In this document: positions 1 to 8,852 of the stretch, piece by piece
Position numbering within the stretch: the first letter of the stretch is position 1
How the letters are laid out: each line of letters opens with the position of its first letter
Source of the DNA: Streptomyces sp. SN-593
GTDB taxonomy: Bacteria > Actinomycetota > Actinomycetes > Streptomycetales > Streptomycetaceae
Direction of reading: 5' to 3'
Length of the DNA stretch: 64,000 bases
NCBI RefSeq assembly: GCF_016756395.1
Contig: NZ_AP018365.1
Location: 3,006,001-3,070,000, forward strand
The notes under the pieces: model-generated
The model's database searches: none
What the model was told of the DNA's origin: nothing
The model's input: the letters and a program-made list of their open reading frames with translations, nothing else
Made by a program: the position numbers and the translations under genes

Positions 1-287
1 ACACCTACCTGCGCGGGACGGACCGTACGCCGGCGGCCGCGATCGCCCGCGGGGTGCGGTACGCCGCGGCCGGAGCGGACGTGGTCTACCCGATCCTCGC
101 CCCGCCGGCGCAGCTCGCCGCGATCGCCGAGGGGGTGGGGCTCCCGGTGAACGCGCTCTGCCGGGCCGGCGGCCCCGCGCCCCGCGAACTCGGGGTGTTC
201 GGCGCCGCCCGGGTGACGTTCGGCGGCGGGCTCCACCACCAGGCGACGGACACGCTGCGGGCGGTCGCCGCGGGCCTGGCCACCTGA
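1..287 (+). CDS. isocitrate lyase/PEP mutase family protein, C-terminal part
   Basis: The reading frame is open from base 3 and stops at 287, so only about 94 C-terminal residues are in the window. The end of the protein carries a run reading RGVRYAAAGADVVYPILAP, followed by a short alpha/beta stretch. That is the pattern of the last strands of the isocitrate lyase/PEP mutase TIM-barrel superfamily (repeated A-GAD segments giving the metal-binding loops, then a final helix). Members cleave or form C-C or C-P bonds next to a carboxylate (methylisocitrate lyase, oxaloacetate hydrolase, PEP mutase). The catalytic cysteine loop lies upstream of the window, so the exact activity cannot be read. 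A strong hairpin follows directly after the stop. Confidence 0.72.
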   Translation, partial: TYLRGTDRTPAAAIARGVRYAAAGADVVYPILAPPAQLAAIAEGVGLPVNALCRAGGPAPRELGVFGAARVTFGGGLHHQATDTLRAVAAGLAT

Positions 288-292
288 AGTGC

Positions 293-344
293 CCCCCTGC
301 TCCCCTTTGTCGCGCCCGCGGACGCGACAAAGGGGCGCAGGGGG
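293..344. terminator. bidirectional hairpin terminator
   Basis: An 8-bp outer stem (293-300 with 337-344) and a 13-bp inner stem (302-314 with 323-335) are separated by one mismatch and close on an 8-base loop. It lies between two converging stop codons (287 plus, 355 minus), so it can serve both genes. There is no long T tract, as is usual in Streptomyces. Confidence 0.8.
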
Positions 345-354
345 CCGGGACCGC

Positions 355-2670
355 TCAGGCGGTGGGGGGTTTGACGACCGCGGCCTGGGGGCGGATGGGG
401 AGGCGGTTGACGGGACGGCCGGTGGCCGCGCGGACCGCGGCGGCGACGGCCGCCGGGGAGGTGACCACCGGCACCGCGGAGGCCGCCTTCGCCCCGAAGG
501 GGGCCACCACGTCCCGCTCCTCGACGAGCCTGACGATCCGCACGTCGGGCGCGTCGAGGGCGGTCGGCAACGCGTATCCGGTGAGGTTGGGCCGCTTGAC
601 GATCCCGCGCGGCGCCCGCAGGTCCTCCATGAGCGCCAGACCCAGCCCCTGGGTGACGCCGGCCTCGATCCGCGCGGCGAGCTGCCGCGGGTTGAGCACC
701 CGTCCGACGTCCTGCGCGACGGCGAGTTCGACCACCCGCACGGCCCCCAGCTCGATGTCCACGTCCACCACCGCGCGGATCGCGCAGAAGGCCAGCCCGA
801 CGAACGCGTCGCCCTGCCCGTTGTCGTCGAGCCGGTCGGTCGGGTGCGGCCGGCACTGCGCGGTGGCCCACAGCTCCTTGCCGTCGAGCGTCTCGGCGAC
901 CGTCGTGGACAGCACCCCGTCGTAGGACGTGATCTTGCCGTCGGCGATGGACAGCAGCTCCACCGACATGCCGAACTTCGCGGCCAGCGGCTGGAGCAGT
1001 TGGGTGCGGACCATCTTGGCCGCGCGCTCCACCGCCCCGCCCGACACCCAGGTGTGCCGCCCTCGCGCGGCCGGCCCGGCCGGCGGCTGGTCGGTGTCCG
1101 AGGGCAGCACCCGCACGTCGTCGACGCCGAGCACCTCCTGCACGATCTGCCGGGCCAGCGTGGTGAACCCCTGCCCGGTCTCGACGGCCGAGCAGATGAC
1201 GGTGGCGCGGCCGTCGTGGATGCGCACGGTCGCGGTGGACACCTCGTCCGCGCCCTCGGCGCCGAGCACGTGCACCATGCCGAGCGCGTAGCCGACCCCG
1301 CGGCGCACCGCCCCGGGCTCCCCGGCGCCGGAGACGCCGCCGGGCAGCAGCCACTGCGACTCGTCGTCGCCGTCGGGCAGCGGCGGCAGGTCGGCGTCCC
1401 GCACGGCCTTGAGCAGTTCGCCGACCGGCGCCGGGCAGGTGACGGTCTGGCTGGTGGGCAGCAGGTCCCCGGTGGCCAGCACGTTCCGCATCCGGATCTC
1501 GGCCGGGTCCAGGCCGAGCTTGGCGGCGAGCTTGTCCATCTGGCCCTCGTAGGCCGCGCAGACCTGGAGCGCGCCCTCGCCCCGCACGTGCCCGGACGGC
1601 GGGTTGTTGGTGCGCACCGCCCAGCCCTCGACGAACACGTGCGGCACCACGTACGGGCCGGCGGCGAAGGCGACGGCGGCGGCGAGCGCGTCGGAGGACG
1701 CGTCGGCGTAGGCGCCCGCGTCGAGCAGGATCTGCGCCTCGACCTTGACCAGCCGGCCCTCGGCGTCGGCGTGGTGGCGGTAGCGCAGCAGGGTGGGGTG
1801 GCGGTGCGCGTGGCCGAGGAAGGACTCCTCCCGGGTGGCCACGAACTTCACCGGGCAGCCGGTGCGCAGCGCCAGCAGGCCCAGCGGCAGTTGGATGCCG
1901 GAGTCCTCGCGGTCGCCCATCGCGCCGGGGACGCCGGTGACCACGACCTTGACGCGGTCGGACTCCAGCCCGAAGCAGGCGGCGGCGATGTCCCGGTCGG
2001 CGTGTGGATCGGTGGACGCGACGTAGAGTTCCACGCCGCCGTCCGGGCGCGGCACGGCCAGCCCGGCCTCGGCGCCGATCGGGGCGGGGTCCTGCCGGCC
2101 GACCCGGTACAGGCCCTCCACCACGACGTCGCCGACCGCCTCCGCGTCGCCGAAGCGCAGCGGGATGTGCCGGATCAGGTTGCCGTCGGGGTGCAGCGGC
2201 TGGGCGGCGAACGCCTTCTCCGGGTCGGTGACCGGCTCCAGCACCTCGTACTCGACGAGGATCGCGGCCGCGGCCAGCCGGGCGGTGTCCGGGTGGTCGG
2301 CGGCGACCGCGGCGATCGGCTCGCCGTGGTGGCGCACGACGTCGTGGGCGAACACCGGCCGGTCGGCGACCCCGCGGCCGTGCATGGCGTCGCCGGGCAC
2401 GTCCTCGTGGGTGACCACGGCGCGCACCCCGGGCATCGCGACCGCGTCGGAGGTGTCGACACGGGTGATCCGCGCGTGCGGGTAGGGCGAGCGCAGCACC
2501 GCCGCCCACAGCAGGCCCTCGGCCCACAGGTCGGCGGCGTACGGGTAGGTGCCCTGCGCCTTCGGCAGCGCGTCGGCGGAGGGCACCGAGGCGCCGATGC
2601 CGTGCGGCTCGCCGCCGGTGTCGGCCAGCGGGTCGGCCACCGCTCCGGGGCCCTCGACGATGCTGCTCAC
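355..2670 (-). CDS. xanthine dehydrogenase-family molybdopterin-binding subunit
   Basis: This 771-residue protein is the large Mo-cofactor subunit of a xanthine oxidase/CO-dehydrogenase type hydroxylase. The N-terminal a/b hammerhead domain (about residues 35-130, with GTYPYAADLW and LRSPYPHARI) is followed by the molybdopterin-binding core. The Arg motif appears as VRGEGALQV, where the family has RGFGAPQ. Near the C-terminus the usual GAKGVGE motif reads GAKAASA (residues 726-732), so the base-catalyst glutamate appears to be replaced by Ala732. It starts at GTG 2670 and overlaps the stop of the iron-sulfur subunit (GTGA), which indicates translational coupling. The order FAD - FeS - Mo matches the coxMSL arrangement. 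The substrate cannot be assigned from sequence; xanthine dehydrogenase is the default family label. Confidence 0.85.
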   Translation of the reverse strand: MSSIVEGPGAVADPLADTGGEPHGIGASVPSADALPKAQGTYPYAADLWAEGLLWAAVLRSPYPHARITRVDTSDAVAMPGVRAVVTHEDVPGDAMHGRGVADRPVFAHDVVRHHGEPIAAVAADHPDTARLAAAAILVEYEVLEPVTDPEKAFAAQPLHPDGNLIRHIPLRFGDAEAVGDVVVEGLYRVGRQDPAPIGAEAGLAVPRPDGGVELYVASTDPHADRDIAAACFGLESDRVKVVVTGVPGAMGDREDSGIQLPLGLLALRTGCPVKFVATREESFLGHAHRHPTLLRYRHHADAEGRLVKVEAQILLDAGAYADASSDALAAAVAFAAGPYVVPHVFVEGWAVRTNNPPSGHVRGEGALQVCAAYEGQMDKLAAKLGLDPAEIRMRNVLATGDLLPTSQTVTCPAPVGELLKAVRDADLPPLPDGDDESQWLLPGGVSGAGEPGAVRRGVGYALGMVHVLGAEGADEVSTATVRIHDGRATVICSAVETGQGFTTLARQIVQEVLGVDDVRVLPSDTDQPPAGPAARGRHTWVSGGAVERAAKMVRTQLLQPLAAKFGMSVELLSIADGKITSYDGVLSTTVAETLDGKELWATAQCRPHPTDRLDDNGQGDAFVGLAFCAIRAVVDVDIELGAVRVVELAVAQDVGRVLNPRQLAARIEAGVTQGLGLALMEDLRAPRGIVKRPNLTGYALPTALDAPDVRIVRLVEERDVVAPFGAKAASAVPVVTSPAAVAAAVRAATGRPVNRLPIRPQAAVVKPPTA

Positions 2671-4757
2671 CGGTCACCTCCCGAGGTCGCGGGACCGCCC
2701 TGGTGCGGGATGCGGGCGGGGTCGTCGGAACCCGCGGCGCCCTGGTCGTCCGGGTCGCGGCCGGTGTCGCGGGCGGCGACGACCGACCGGACGGCGTCGA
2801 GGACGCCCCGGTAGCCGGAGCAGCGGCACAGGTTGCCGCTGAGCGCCTGGCGGATGTCGAGGTCGGTCGGCCGGTGGTTGCCCTCAAGCAGGTCGTGGAC
2901 GGTCATCGCCATGCCCGGGATGCAGAAGCCGCACTGCACGGCGCCGCTGTCGGCCAGCGCGCACTGGACGTCGGAGGGGCGGCCGTCGACGGTCAGGCCC
3001 TCGACGGTGCGCACCTCGCTGCCGGCCGCGGTCGCCGCGGGCACCAGGCAGGACGCCACCAGCCGCCCGTCCACCTGGACGGAGCAGGCGCCGCACTCGC
3101 CCTGCTCGCAGCCGTCCTTGGCGCCGGCCAGCCCCAGCCGCTCGCGCAGCACGTACAGCAGGGACTCGCCGAGCCAGGCGTCGGTGACGGGCCGGTCGGT
3201 GCCGTTGACCCGCAGCATGTAGGAGGCGAGCGGGTGCTCGCTGCGGGTCTCGGCGGCGGGTTCGAACGCCTCCTCCGGGCCGGGAGCGACGTCGGGGGCG
3301 GCGGGGTCGGGCTCGGCCGCGCCGGCGCCGTCGGAGCCGAAGTCCGTGGCTCCGTCGCCGTCCTGGACGGTGCCGGTGCCGTCGCCGGGCGCGAGGTCGC
3401 CGGGCTGGGCGTCGTCGGCGGGCGCGTCGCCGTCCACGGCCTCCACGGGGTCCGCGGGGTCGGAGGCGTCCACGGCCTCCACGGTGCCCGGTACGGGCGC
3501 GGCGGCCTGGTCGGCGGCGGGGTCGGGGCCGCCGTCCTGCCGGGGCTCCTCGGGGCCGTCGGGGAGGTCGGCGCCGTCCTGCGGCGCGGGCCGCTCGGCG
3601 CCGTCCGGACCCGCGGGGTCGGGCAGCACGTCGTACCCCTCGGGGCCGCCGGCCGGTTCCGCGGCGGCGGCCTCGTCGAACCGCGGTACGCCGTAGTCCT
3701 GGAGGTCGCCGGCCGCGGCGCCGTCGTGGCCGGCGGAGGGGTCCTGGACGCCGTAGGGGTGCTCACCGGTCGCGGCGCCGTCGTGGCCGCCCGGACGGTC
3801 CTGGGCGGCCCCCTCGCCCGTCGGCGCGGGGGGCGGGGCCTCCGGGTCGTCCACGATGCCCGACCAGGCCGCGTCGGCGGCCGGGGCGTGGGCCGGCAGC
3901 CACGGCACCGCGTCGCCGCCCTCCGGGCCGGTGAACGGCATCTCCCAGTGGCCGCTGCCGCCGTCGGACGGCGCGTCGTCGGCGCCGCCGCGCGCCCGTT
4001 CGGCCGCGGCCCGCTCCTGCGCCGCCTGCGCGGCGGCGGCCGCGCCCTGGCCGAACATGGCGGCGGGGAAGGAGTGGGTGGGCGCGGGCGAGGGCGTCTG
4101 GTCCCAGGCAGGCGAGAAGGCGCCGAGGGAGTACTCGCCGGACTCGGCCTCGGACTCCTCCCTTATGACCGGGATCGACCAGGTGGTGGCCGGGTCGGGG
4201 GCGCCGCCGGAAGGCTCGCCGCTGCCGCCGTCGCCCGGACCGGGGTCGCCCGGGCCGGCGTCGTGGCCGGGGAACGGACCGCCCCCCGCGTCGTCCTGGC
4301 CGCCGCCGAACCCGCCGTAGCCGCCCGCGGGGTCGAGGTGCCCGGCGTGGCCGGCGTGCTCGTACGGCCGCTCGTGGCCGGCGTAGGGCCGGCCGGGGTC
4401 GCCGCCCTGCGGGCCGGGCTGCTCCTGCGGCGGGTAGGCGTAGGCCGCCGGGTCGTCCGGGCCGGGACCGAACAGCGGCTGGCCGACCTGGTAGCCGCCG
4501 TCGTCCAGGTAGCCGGCGTCGCCCGCCGGCCGGCCGTTCCAGCCGGGACCGGCCGGGCCGTGCGCGCCGAGCGGGTCCTCGCCGGGCCGCGGCTCGGGCG
4601 GGAGTTGGGCCGCGAAGGACACGTGCATGGTCTGGTCGGGGTCGTAGTCCCCGCCGCCGGGCACCGGCTGCCAGGCGCCGGCGGTGCCCGGGCCGTGCAC
4701 GTCGTGCTGCTCGTGCTGCTCGTGCTGGTCCCGCTCGTTCGGCTGCCGGTCGGTCAT
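2667..4757 (-). CDS. 2Fe-2S subunit of xanthine dehydrogenase-type enzyme with very long N-terminal extension
   Basis: The last ~165 residues form a complete small subunit: a plant-type ferredoxin domain with CEQGECGACSV plus a further Cys, then the [2Fe-2S]-binding helical domain with CGFC and CRC. It passes electrons from the Mo site to FAD. The first ~510 residues are unusual: an acidic, Gly/Pro/Asp/Ala-rich, apparently disordered region with repeated Gln/His, Pro-Gly and Asp-Gly tracts. Typical small subunits are about 160-200 residues, so this protein is about three and a half times normal length. I chose ATG 4757 because GGGAGGG lies just upstream and the codon overlaps the stop of the FAD subunit (ATGA). 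The long frame continues without interruption, so it is not an obvious misassembly. Confidence 0.85.
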   Translation of the reverse strand: MTDRQPNERDQHEQHEQHDVHGPGTAGAWQPVPGGGDYDPDQTMHVSFAAQLPPEPRPGEDPLGAHGPAGPGWNGRPAGDAGYLDDGGYQVGQPLFGPGPDDPAAYAYPPQEQPGPQGGDPGRPYAGHERPYEHAGHAGHLDPAGGYGGFGGGQDDAGGGPFPGHDAGPGDPGPGDGGSGEPSGGAPDPATTWSIPVIREESEAESGEYSLGAFSPAWDQTPSPAPTHSFPAAMFGQGAAAAAQAAQERAAAERARGGADDAPSDGGSGHWEMPFTGPEGGDAVPWLPAHAPAADAAWSGIVDDPEAPPPAPTGEGAAQDRPGGHDGAATGEHPYGVQDPSAGHDGAAAGDLQDYGVPRFDEAAAAEPAGGPEGYDVLPDPAGPDGAERPAPQDGADLPDGPEEPRQDGGPDPAADQAAAPVPGTVEAVDASDPADPVEAVDGDAPADDAQPGDLAPGDGTGTVQDGDGATDFGSDGAGAAEPDPAAPDVAPGPEEAFEPAAETRSEHPLASYMLRVNGTDRPVTDAWLGESLLYVLRERLGLAGAKDGCEQGECGACSVQVDGRLVASCLVPAATAAGSEVRTVEGLTVDGRPSDVQCALADSGAVQCGFCIPGMAMTVHDLLEGNHRPTDLDIRQALSGNLCRCSGYRGVLDAVRSVVAARDTGRDPDDQGAAGSDDPARIPHQGGPATSGGDR

Positions 4758-5626
4758 GCCAGGGCCCTCCCGAGCGCTCGGCGGGACAGTGCGGCCACGG
4801 TTCGGCGCAACTGGACGGCGGCCGGCGGTAGTTCGACGCCCGGCTGGTCGGGGATGCAGGCGGCGGCGACGTACTCCCCGAAGGCGGTGCACGCCTCGGG
4901 GGCGAGGGTGCGCTCGCCGTCCCAGTCGATCAGCCCGGCCACCCACTGCTCGGCCTCCAACGGCCGCAGCGGCACCGGCGCGACGGCGCCGACCGAACAG
5001 CGCACCTGGCGCCGGGCGGGGTCCACGACCAGGGCGACGGAGGCGACGGCCCGGCCGGGGCCGGTGCGCCCGGTGGCCTTGAGGAAGGTCTGCGGGGCGT
5101 GCAGCAGCGGGATGCGCACGAAGGCGAGGAGTTCGCCGGGGCGCAACGGGTCCATGCCGGTGAGCAGATGGCTGACCGGCAGCTCGCGGTCGCCCTCCGG
5201 CCCGGCGAGGATCACGCTCGCCTCCAGCGCGGCGAGCACCGGCAGGGCGTCGCCGGTGGGCGCCGCGGTGGCGATGTTGCCGCCGAGGGTGCCGGCGTTG
5301 CGGATCTGCGGCGGCCCGGCGGAGCGGGCGGCGGCGGCCAGCGCGGGGATCAGCGCGGCGAAGTCGGGGCGGCCCATGCGGGCGTGGGTCAGGCCGGCGC
5401 CGAGCAGCGCGGCCCCGTCGGCGTACTGCCAGCCGCGGATCTCGCTGATCCGGCCGAGGCCGACGAGCGCGGCCGGGCGCAGCAGCCCGGAGTTGACCGA
5501 CGCCATCAGGTCGGTGCCCCCGGCGACCGGCACGGCACTGGGCATGTCGGCCAGTGCCGCCACCGCCTCGTCGAGCGAGGAGGGCAGCGTGACGTTCGCC
5601 GCCTCCTGCCGTGCATACGTGCTCAC
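4754..5626 (-). CDS. FAD-binding subunit of xanthine dehydrogenase-type enzyme
   Basis: A 290-residue CoxM/XdhB-type flavoprotein. The FAD PCMH domain is seen in residues ~15-170, with the pyrophosphate loop VPVAGGTDLMASVNSG and the second FAD motif AGTLGGNIATAAPTGD. The C-terminal CO-dehydrogenase flavoprotein domain follows. It takes electrons from the 2Fe-2S subunit and passes them to the final acceptor. The start is GTG 5626, preceded by GGGAAGGGG; an upstream in-frame ATG at 5740 would add 38 residues unlike the family. It is the first gene of a three-gene operon with 4-base overlaps throughout. No xdhC-like cofactor maturation gene is visible in the window. Confidence 0.88.
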   Translation of the reverse strand: MSTYARQEAANVTLPSSLDEAVAALADMPSAVPVAGGTDLMASVNSGLLRPAALVGLGRISEIRGWQYADGAALLGAGLTHARMGRPDFAALIPALAAAARSAGPPQIRNAGTLGGNIATAAPTGDALPVLAALEASVILAGPEGDRELPVSHLLTGMDPLRPGELLAFVRIPLLHAPQTFLKATGRTGPGRAVASVALVVDPARRQVRCSVGAVAPVPLRPLEAEQWVAGLIDWDGERTLAPEACTAFGEYVAAACIPDQPGVELPPAAVQLRRTVAALSRRALGRALA

Positions 5627-5890
5627 GCCGCTGCCCCTTCCCGGCCTACCTCCGTCACGCGGTAGCCGTACCGTACGTGCTGACAGCCCGGACGTGGCAA
5701 CTCTGGCACATGTTCCGGGGCGCCCGACGCGAGGGTCCACGAAGTACCGATCCGCCCCTCACAGGGTGATCGTACGGCTAGATCCCGATCGCGCGCCGTG
5801 CCGCGATTGCCTGCGTTCGGGGCAGTTGGGGCGGTACGGGTCCGGGGCGCCGGGGGCCGGCCGCGCGCCGCGCCGCCGGCCCCGGTCCGG

Positions 5891-7522
5891 TCACACGATC
5901 GGGGGCGGGCCGTCCTTCGGCCGCCCGAGCACACCGGGGCGGCGCTGCCAGGGCCGAGGGCCGCCGGGCGGGCGGTACTCCACGCCGAGGGCGTCCAACC
6001 GCGCGTAGTGGGTGCGCATCCGCGCCTCGAAACCGGGCCAGTCGCGGTCGGCGGGGGCACCCAGCGCGGACCAGGCGACCTCGGCGAAGGCGGCCAGCCG
6101 GGGGAAGACCATGTAGTCGAGCACGCGGGGCGAATCGATCACCTCGGTCCAGACGTTGGCCTGGGTGCCGATGATGTGCGCGGCCTCCCCGGCGGTCAGC
6201 TCCGGCGGGACCGGTTCAAAACGGTAGACGTCCTCCAGCGTGCGGACGTGGGCGATCGGCACCGGCTCGTCGGGCGCGTCGGACTGCCGCCAGTTGAGGT
6301 AGACGTGGCCCTCGGGGCACATCACCACGTCGTGCCCGGCGCGGGCGGCGGTGATCCCGCCGCCGTAGCCGCGCCAGGAGGAGACCGCGGCGCCCTCCGC
6401 GAGCCCGCCCTCCAGGATCTCGTCCCAGCCGATCAGCCGGCGGCCGCGCTCGGCGAGCCAGCGGTCGAAGTGCCGGATCAGCCGGCTCTGGAGCTCCTCC
6501 TCGTCCCGCAGGCCGAGTTCCACGATGCGGTCCTTCGCGGTGGGCGAGCCGGCCCACTGCTCCTTGGGGCACTCGTCGCCGCCGACGTGGAAGAAGGTGC
6601 CGGGGAACAGCTCCAGCAGTTCGGTGAACACCTCCTCGTAGAACCGCAGCACGGCCTCGGTCGGGGCGAGCACGTTGGGGTTCACGCCCCAACTGGTGAG
6701 CACCGGCAGGGCGCTGGTGTCGAGCACGTCGGTGTTGCCGAGTTCGGGGTAGGCGGCGATGGCGGCCTGGGAGTGGCCGGGGATGTCCACCTCGGGGACG
6801 ACGGTGATGTGGCGGGCGGCGGCGTAGGCGACGATCTCGCGGATGTCGTCCTGCGTGTAGTAGCCGCCGTGCGGGCGCTCCTCCCACAGCGGGGACTCGC
6901 GCAGGCCGACCTTGGTGCGCTCGCGCCAGGCGCCCACCTCGGTCAGGCGCGGGTGGCGGCGGATCTCCACCCGCCAGCCCTGGTCGTCGGTGAGGTGCAG
7001 GTGCAGCACGTTGAGCTTGTGCGCCGCCATCAGGTCCAGGTAGCGCAGGACCACGTCCTTGGGCATGAAGTGGCGGGCCACGTCCAGCATGAAGCCGCGC
7101 CAGCCGAAGCGGGGGGCGTCGGTGACGCGGCAGGCCGGCAGGGTCCAGGCGCGCTCGGCCAGAGGCGCGCGGCGGAAGGCGTCCGGGCCGAGCAGTTGGC
7201 GGAGGGTCTGGGCGCCCCAGAAGACGCCGGCCGGTCCGGCGCCGGCGATCTCCACGCCGGCCGACGGGTCGACGGTCAGGCGGTACGCCTCCGGGCCGCC
7301 GGGCAGCGTGCCGTCCACCACCAGCCGCACGGCCGCGGCGTCGGAGGGGCCGCCGGCGGGGAAGGGCAGGCCGGTCGCCGCGCCCAGGGTGCCGCGCAGC
7401 CACCGCGCGGCCGCGTCCGTCCCCGGGCCGGCCACGAGCGCCGTCCGCGCCCGCAGCGTGAAGACGGCTCCGCCGTCACCGGTTTCCGTCGTGCCCTGGC
7501 TCGGCAGGGGGATGAGGTCCAT
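5891..7522 (-). CDS. beta-N-acetylhexosaminidase, glycoside hydrolase family 20
   Basis: This 543-residue enzyme removes terminal GlcNAc/GalNAc from chitooligosaccharides or peptidoglycan fragments. The N-terminal GH20b domain (about residues 20-135) precedes the catalytic TIM barrel. The barrel shows LHLTDDQGWR, PEVDIPGHS and the family signature HVGGDECPKEQW, in which Asp316-Glu317 are the expected substrate-assisted catalytic pair. Tryptophan-rich loops for sugar binding follow. There is no signal peptide, so it is probably cytoplasmic and acts on imported sugars. I prefer ATG 7522 (GGATGAGG upstream); GTG 7540 is an alternative with a poor ribosome site. It is transcribed alone, with about 84 bases to the next gene. 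Confidence 0.9.
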   Translation of the reverse strand: MDLIPLPSQGTTETGDGGAVFTLRARTALVAGPGTDAAARWLRGTLGAATGLPFPAGGPSDAAAVRLVVDGTLPGGPEAYRLTVDPSAGVEIAGAGPAGVFWGAQTLRQLLGPDAFRRAPLAERAWTLPACRVTDAPRFGWRGFMLDVARHFMPKDVVLRYLDLMAAHKLNVLHLHLTDDQGWRVEIRRHPRLTEVGAWRERTKVGLRESPLWEERPHGGYYTQDDIREIVAYAAARHITVVPEVDIPGHSQAAIAAYPELGNTDVLDTSALPVLTSWGVNPNVLAPTEAVLRFYEEVFTELLELFPGTFFHVGGDECPKEQWAGSPTAKDRIVELGLRDEEELQSRLIRHFDRWLAERGRRLIGWDEILEGGLAEGAAVSSWRGYGGGITAARAGHDVVMCPEGHVYLNWRQSDAPDEPVPIAHVRTLEDVYRFEPVPPELTAGEAAHIIGTQANVWTEVIDSPRVLDYMVFPRLAAFAEVAWSALGAPADRDWPGFEARMRTHYARLDALGVEYRPPGGPRPWQRRPGVLGRPKDGPPPIV

Positions 7523-7606
7523 GCCCTCATCCTGCAACACCCCCGCCGATTGGCATAGACCAATAGGGGTCCCCCGCGGAGGCCGGCAGGATCCGCCGGG
7601 CAGGTC

Positions 7607-8794
7607 CTAGAGGGCGCGGCGGCGCAGGGCGTGGAGGCGGGCGGAGAGGACGGCGGCGGCCAGCCATCCGCCGACGGTCCAGAAGAGGTGGGCGAGGGCG
7701 ATGGGCGCCCAGGTGTCACCCGTGCCGCGTCCCCGGAGGGACACCGCCAGGGTCCCGCCGATCAGCAGCCCCGTCGCGGTGAGTTGCAGCCGCACCAGCC
7801 CGGCGTACCGCAGGATGCGCCGCGCGTACACCTCGCCGTACCACCAGGGGACGCCCAGCAGGACCGCGCAGACCGCGGCGAGCCCGGCCGCGCACAGCAG
7901 CGCCACCGCCCACAGCGGCCAGGGCGAGCCCCGCGACGCGCGGTCGGCGGCCAGCCCGCTGGTGAGCAGCGCGGGCAGCGGCAGGATCGTGGCGACGCGC
8001 ACCGCGGCGATCCGCCACAGCCACGCGTCGCCGACCATCTCGGTGCGCGTGGTGGCGCGCACCCCGCGCAGCCGGGTGCGCGCGCTCACCCCGGAGCGCC
8101 GCGCGCCCATCACCGCCAGCACCCCGATCAGCCCGAAGGTGACCCCGAAGACGATGCCGGCCGCGACCAGCTCCCAGCCGCCGCCGGTCTCCACCCGGTA
8201 GAGCTGCACCCCGAGGAAGACCGCGAGGCCGGCCCCGCCCAGCACGGCCCCGCCGCGGGGCACCACGAGCTGCCCGGGCGACGCGCCGAGCGCCAGTGCC
8301 CGCTCCGCGGCCGCCCGGTGCTCGGCGCGGTTGCGGCGCGGTATCCGCCCGAGCACCCCGCGCCCGGCGGACAGCGAGCGGGCGAGCGCGATCTGCGCCT
8401 CGGCCTCGCGCGGGGCCAGCGCGGCCGCGCGGCGGCCGGCGGCGATCGCGTCCGGGACGCGGCCGAGCCGCCGGTAGACGTCGGACAGCAGCACCGCCGG
8501 CTCCCAGCCGTCGGGGTCCGCGCCGGTCGCGCGCAGCGCCACCGTGAGCGCGGCGTGCGCCTCGTCCAGGGACAGCAGCACCACGCCGGCGAGCACGAAG
8601 ACGTCGCCGGCCTCGACCGGCGAGGCGATCGCCAGCGCCCAGTCGACGGCGTCGCGCGCCTCCGCGGGCCGCTGCTCCTGGGCGAGCACCCAGGCGCGCA
8701 GCAGGTATCCGGCGCTGCCGTTGCGCTCGACGAAGGCGTCGCTGATCAGCGCGTGCGCCTCGGCGAACCGGCCCTGGCCGACCAGGAAGTGCAC
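7607..8794 (-). CDS. TPR-containing integral membrane protein
   Basis: A 395-residue protein of unknown function. The first ~150 residues form tetratricopeptide-like helical pairs (for example VHFLVGQGRFAEAHALISDA and DVYRRLGRVPDAIAAGRRAA). A basic linker and about five or six hydrophobic segments follow (around GAGLAVFLGVQLY, ELVAAGIVFGVTFGLIGV, ATILPLPALL, WPLWAVALLCAAGLAAV, and the C-terminus). This suggests a cytoplasmic protein-protein interaction domain tethered to the membrane. The start is GTG 8794, the first possible start after the stop of the upstream DUF3039 gene, with GGTGAG three bases before it. The frame stays open far upstream, but that stretch lies inside DUF3039 and is a shadow. 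Confidence 0.75.
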   Translation of the reverse strand: MHFLVGQGRFAEAHALISDAFVERNGSAGYLLRAWVLAQEQRPAEARDAVDWALAIASPVEAGDVFVLAGVVLLSLDEAHAALTVALRATGADPDGWEPAVLLSDVYRRLGRVPDAIAAGRRAAALAPREAEAQIALARSLSAGRGVLGRIPRRNRAEHRAAAERALALGASPGQLVVPRGGAVLGGAGLAVFLGVQLYRVETGGGWELVAAGIVFGVTFGLIGVLAVMGARRSGVSARTRLRGVRATTRTEMVGDAWLWRIAAVRVATILPLPALLTSGLAADRASRGSPWPLWAVALLCAAGLAAVCAVLLGVPWWYGEVYARRILRYAGLVRLQLTATGLLIGGTLAVSLRGRGTGDTWAPIALAHLFWTVGGWLAAAVLSARLHALRRRAL

Positions 8795-8852
8795 GCGCTC
8801 ACCGCTGTGCGCGTCGTCGTCCGGCGCGTCCGCCGCGCCGAACGCGCCGCTG

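Noticed and set aside
86..2887. 933-residue open frame on the minus strand
   Set aside because: Out of frame with the Mo-subunit gene whose motifs are clear; composition is Arg/Gly repeats typical of a frame shadow.
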